Below, piece by piece: positions 62,350 through 64,000 of a stretch of DNA of 64,000 nucleotides. The translations under genes and the position numbers were made by a program. The notes under the pieces were generated by a model that was not told where the DNA came from, searched no databases, and saw only the letters and a program-made list of their open reading frames with translations. The DNA is from Paenibacillus sp. FSL R7-0345 (GTDB lineage Bacteria; Bacillota; Bacilli; Paenibacillales; Paenibacillaceae), in contig NZ_CP152002.1 in assembly GCF_038595055.1 (NCBI RefSeq), positions 6,568,501-6,632,500 on the forward strand, given 5' to 3'. Within the stretch, counting starts at the first letter, position 1. The number at the start of each line of letters is the position of its first letter.

Positions 62350-63318
62350 TTAGAGCTTTATAGGCAGCCCGCTCTGGGCTGATTCGAAGGCTGCACAGGT
62401 CACCTTCAGCGTCTTATACCCGTCCTCATAATCGCTCAGGATCCGCGAGCGGTCCCCGGTACGCACAGCGTACAGGAATGCCTCGCTCTCAGCCAGATAA
62501 GGATTGCCGGAATTGGCATGCTCTATACTGTCGCCGCTGCGCACCTCCAGCAGACGTTCCGGATTCCAGTCCAGCAGCCCGTTGTCGTTGTAGAAGCTGA
62601 TGCCGCTGCGCCCTACGCCGCCCGGTAACACGCAGGTGTTCGAGATATTGGCAATTACACCGCTGGCCAGCTTTAGCGACACGGTCCCGACATCGGCTAC
62701 AGTCACTCCGTCATGCTTCTCATGCATAATCCGGTTGCCGAACAGGCCGTATACCTCGGTCACCTCGCCCGCCAGATAACGCAGCAGGTCGACAATATGG
62801 GTGGTCTGCTCTGTGAACTGCCCGCCGGACTGCTCCTGGTTGCGCCACCAGGCTACTCCCGGCATGTCACCCATCCATTGGCCGACGATCATGCCGACCT
62901 TGTCCCCCTGCAGCGCACCCTTCAGCCGCTGGATATTCTCCTGATACCGGAAATGGTAACCGACCGAGGTCAGCAGATTCTTCTCTTTGATATCCTGCAG
63001 CAGGCTGGCCGGGATTTCCGTGCTTGATCCAAGCGGCTTTTCGATAAAGAACGGAATCTCCCGCTTGATCAGCGACCGCTCAATAGCCCCGTGCGATTGC
63101 GGGGGTACACAGATATAGACCGCATCAAGCTTCTCCGCGTCCAGCATCTCCGTGATTTCACCATAACCTTCAGCCCCGTATGGACGGGCCATTTCTTCAC
63201 CTTTGGCTTTGCTGCTGCCGCAGACGGCCTTCAGGGTCACATCCTCCATCCCCGCCAGCAGATCTGCATGTACCTTGGAGAACCAGCCGGTGCCTACAAT
63301 TCCTATGTTTAGTGTCAT
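62350..63318 (-). CDS. Gfo/Idh/MocA-family oxidoreductase
   Basis: The 322-residue NAD(P)-dependent dehydrogenase has the Rossmann start NIGIVGTGWFSKVHADLL, the family motif EKPLGSS near residues 92-98, and a C-terminal alpha/beta domain. Family members oxidise sugars, inositols or biliverdin. It is monocistronic with no carbohydrate genes nearby, so the substrate is unknown. The ATG follows GGAGGAAGAAG. Confidence 0.87.
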   Translation of the reverse strand: MTLNIGIVGTGWFSKVHADLLAGMEDVTLKAVCGSSKAKGEEMARPYGAEGYGEITEMLDAEKLDAVYICVPPQSHGAIERSLIKREIPFFIEKPLGSSTEIPASLLQDIKEKNLLTSVGYHFRYQENIQRLKGALQGDKVGMIVGQWMGDMPGVAWWRNQEQSGGQFTEQTTHIVDLLRYLAGEVTEVYGLFGNRIMHEKHDGVTVADVGTVSLKLASGVIANISNTCVLPGGVGRSGISFYNDNGLLDWNPERLLEVRSGDSIEHANSGNPYLAESEAFLYAVRTGDRSRILSDYEDGYKTLKVTCAAFESAQSGLPIKL

Positions 63319-63336
63319 CTTCTTCCTCCCGTGGGT

Positions 63337-63448
63337 GCTATTTAAAATGAATTCAAGAATTCAATCTGGCGTAGGGCGACTACGGAGAATGTTTGGACTT
63401 CCGGCCGCTCCCCGCCTTATTGCAGGCTTAAAAATCATTTTAAATAGC
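63337..63448. repeat. 112-bp element with 14-bp inverted ends
   Basis: GCTATTTAAAATGA (63337-63350) is the exact complement of TCATTTTAAATAGC (63435-63448). The ~84 bp between have no recognised gene. It sits in the presumed 5' leader of the dehydrogenase gene. It may form a long-range RNA hairpin or be a short decayed repeat. No flanking duplication is visible. Confidence 0.5.
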
Positions 63449-63531
63449 CGATTTTTATTCCGCCTTACTTCCGCCTAAATTAAAAGCCTATTATAGGTTG
63501 TGATTCTATAATTAATAGTTATTATAAGCGC

Positions 63532-64000
63532 TTACGTGAGGACAAGGTAGTCCTGCCATTCATCGGGAAGCAGATGGCGGTAAGGCTGCTGGAGAAAACG
63601 GTCGTCGGCGAGGACAATGACCCCGTTGTCGCTCTCGCTGCGGATCAGCCGGCCGCCGGCCTGCAGCACCTTGCACATGCCGGGGTAGACGTAGGCGTAA
63701 TCGAAGCCGTTTTTGCCCTGGGACTGAAAATAGCTGCGCAGCAGATTGCGCTCCAGTCCCACCTGCGGCAGGCCGACGCCGACCACCATCACGCCGTTCA
63801 GCCGGTCACCCGGCAGATCTACCCCCTCCGAGAATATCCCGCCCAGCACGGCAAAGCCGAGCAGTGTCTGCGGATTATCCGGACGGAACGAGGCGAGGAA
63901 GCCCTCCCGCTCCGGCTCGCTCATCCCGGTGCTCTGCACAAGGGTCGGCACCTCCGGATATTTACCGGCAAAAAGTTCATATACATTCTGCAGGTAAGCA
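63532..64000 (-). CDS. Rad3/DinG-type ATP-dependent helicase, C-terminal part (right edge)
   Basis: The frame is open to the window edge, so the gene continues upstream beyond 64000. About 155 residues are visible. They hold helicase motifs of the DinG/XPD family: the motif V region (GGIFSEGVDLPGDRLNGVMVVG) and motif VI (QAGGRLIRSESDNGVIVLADDRF). Such enzymes unwind DNA in repair, often with an Fe-S cluster, or serve as DinG-like helicases. The GTG-type codon at 63951 is internal and preceded by coding sequence (...NVYELFAGKYPE). Confidence 0.85.
   Translation of the reverse strand, partial: AYLQNVYELFAGKYPEVPTLVQSTGMSEPEREGFLASFRPDNPQTLLGFAVLGGIFSEGVDLPGDRLNGVMVVGVGLPQVGLERNLLRSYFQSQGKNGFDYAYVYPGMCKVLQAGGRLIRSESDNGVIVLADDRFLQQPYRHLLPDEWQDYLVLT

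Overview
The window is a gene-dense stretch of a Gram-positive, endospore-forming Bacillota chromosome. The best fit is Paenibacillus or a close Paenibacillaceae relative. The evidence is a gerA-type germination operon, a Spo0E-like phosphatase, a PerR-type Fur protein, purine-rich AGGAGG ribosome sites, frequent GTG/TTG starts, and arrays of short intergenic repeats. Both window edges cut genes: a phospholipase-D-like protein on the left and a Rad3/DinG-type helicase on the right. No rRNA, tRNA, CRISPR array or prophage was seen. The only intact mobile element is one IS256-family insertion sequence.

Layout. 1-6.5 kb: PLD-like protein, cardiolipin synthase, and a TetR regulator with its RND efflux pump. 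6.5-9.1 kb: palindromic repeats, TorD-like chaperone and moaA. 9.1-12.9 kb: LysE-type exporter divergent from a MocR regulator, then TetR plus short-chain dehydrogenase behind a 38-bp perfect palindrome. 12.9-18.6 kb: two-component system, ABC exporter, mobA, MFS transporter. 18.7-21.3 kb: a nuclease-like winged-helix protein with a possible attenuator leader, and a 52-bp repeat array split by the IS. 21.3-27 kb: glnS, DUF2164, two acetyltransferases, MOSC protein, MFS transporter. 27-34 kb, all on the minus strand: formate-dehydrogenase-like molybdoenzyme, formate/nitrite channel, NADH oxidase and formate-tetrahydrofolate ligase. 34-45 kb: glutathione peroxidase, DUF3243, D,D-carboxypeptidase, nine 51-bp repeats, DEAD-box helicase, UbiB-like kinase with a small coiled-coil protein, ThuA-like protein, HemD, chemotaxis receptor. 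45-51 kb: PerR, gerA operon, FAD/Rieske oxidoreductase. 51-58 kb: MMPL exporter and a MarR-controlled heterodimeric ABC exporter. 58-64 kb: HTH/repeat regulator, Spo0E-like protein, LysR with divergent cidAB, Gfo/Idh/MocA dehydrogenase, helicase fragment.

The clearest functional theme is formate, molybdenum cofactor and oxygen limitation. Cofactor genes (moaA, mobA, MOSC, TorD-like chaperone) lie in the same 33 kb as the molybdoenzyme. The formate channel and NADH oxidase promoters each carry three 16-bp dyads with the TGTGA-N6-TCACA layout used by Crp/Fnr-family and Rex regulators. This is a strong candidate for coordinated redox control. The second theme is export and envelope stress: RND, MMPL, three ABC half-transporters, MFS and CidAB proteins, several next to their own regulators with visible operator-like dyads.

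I did not find a system I could confidently call new. The best leads are the six Fnr/Rex-like dyads, the three families of structured intergenic repeats, the attenuator-like leader before the nuclease-like gene, and the start-codon anomaly in the MarR gene. All functional calls are by reading sequence; no database search was run.
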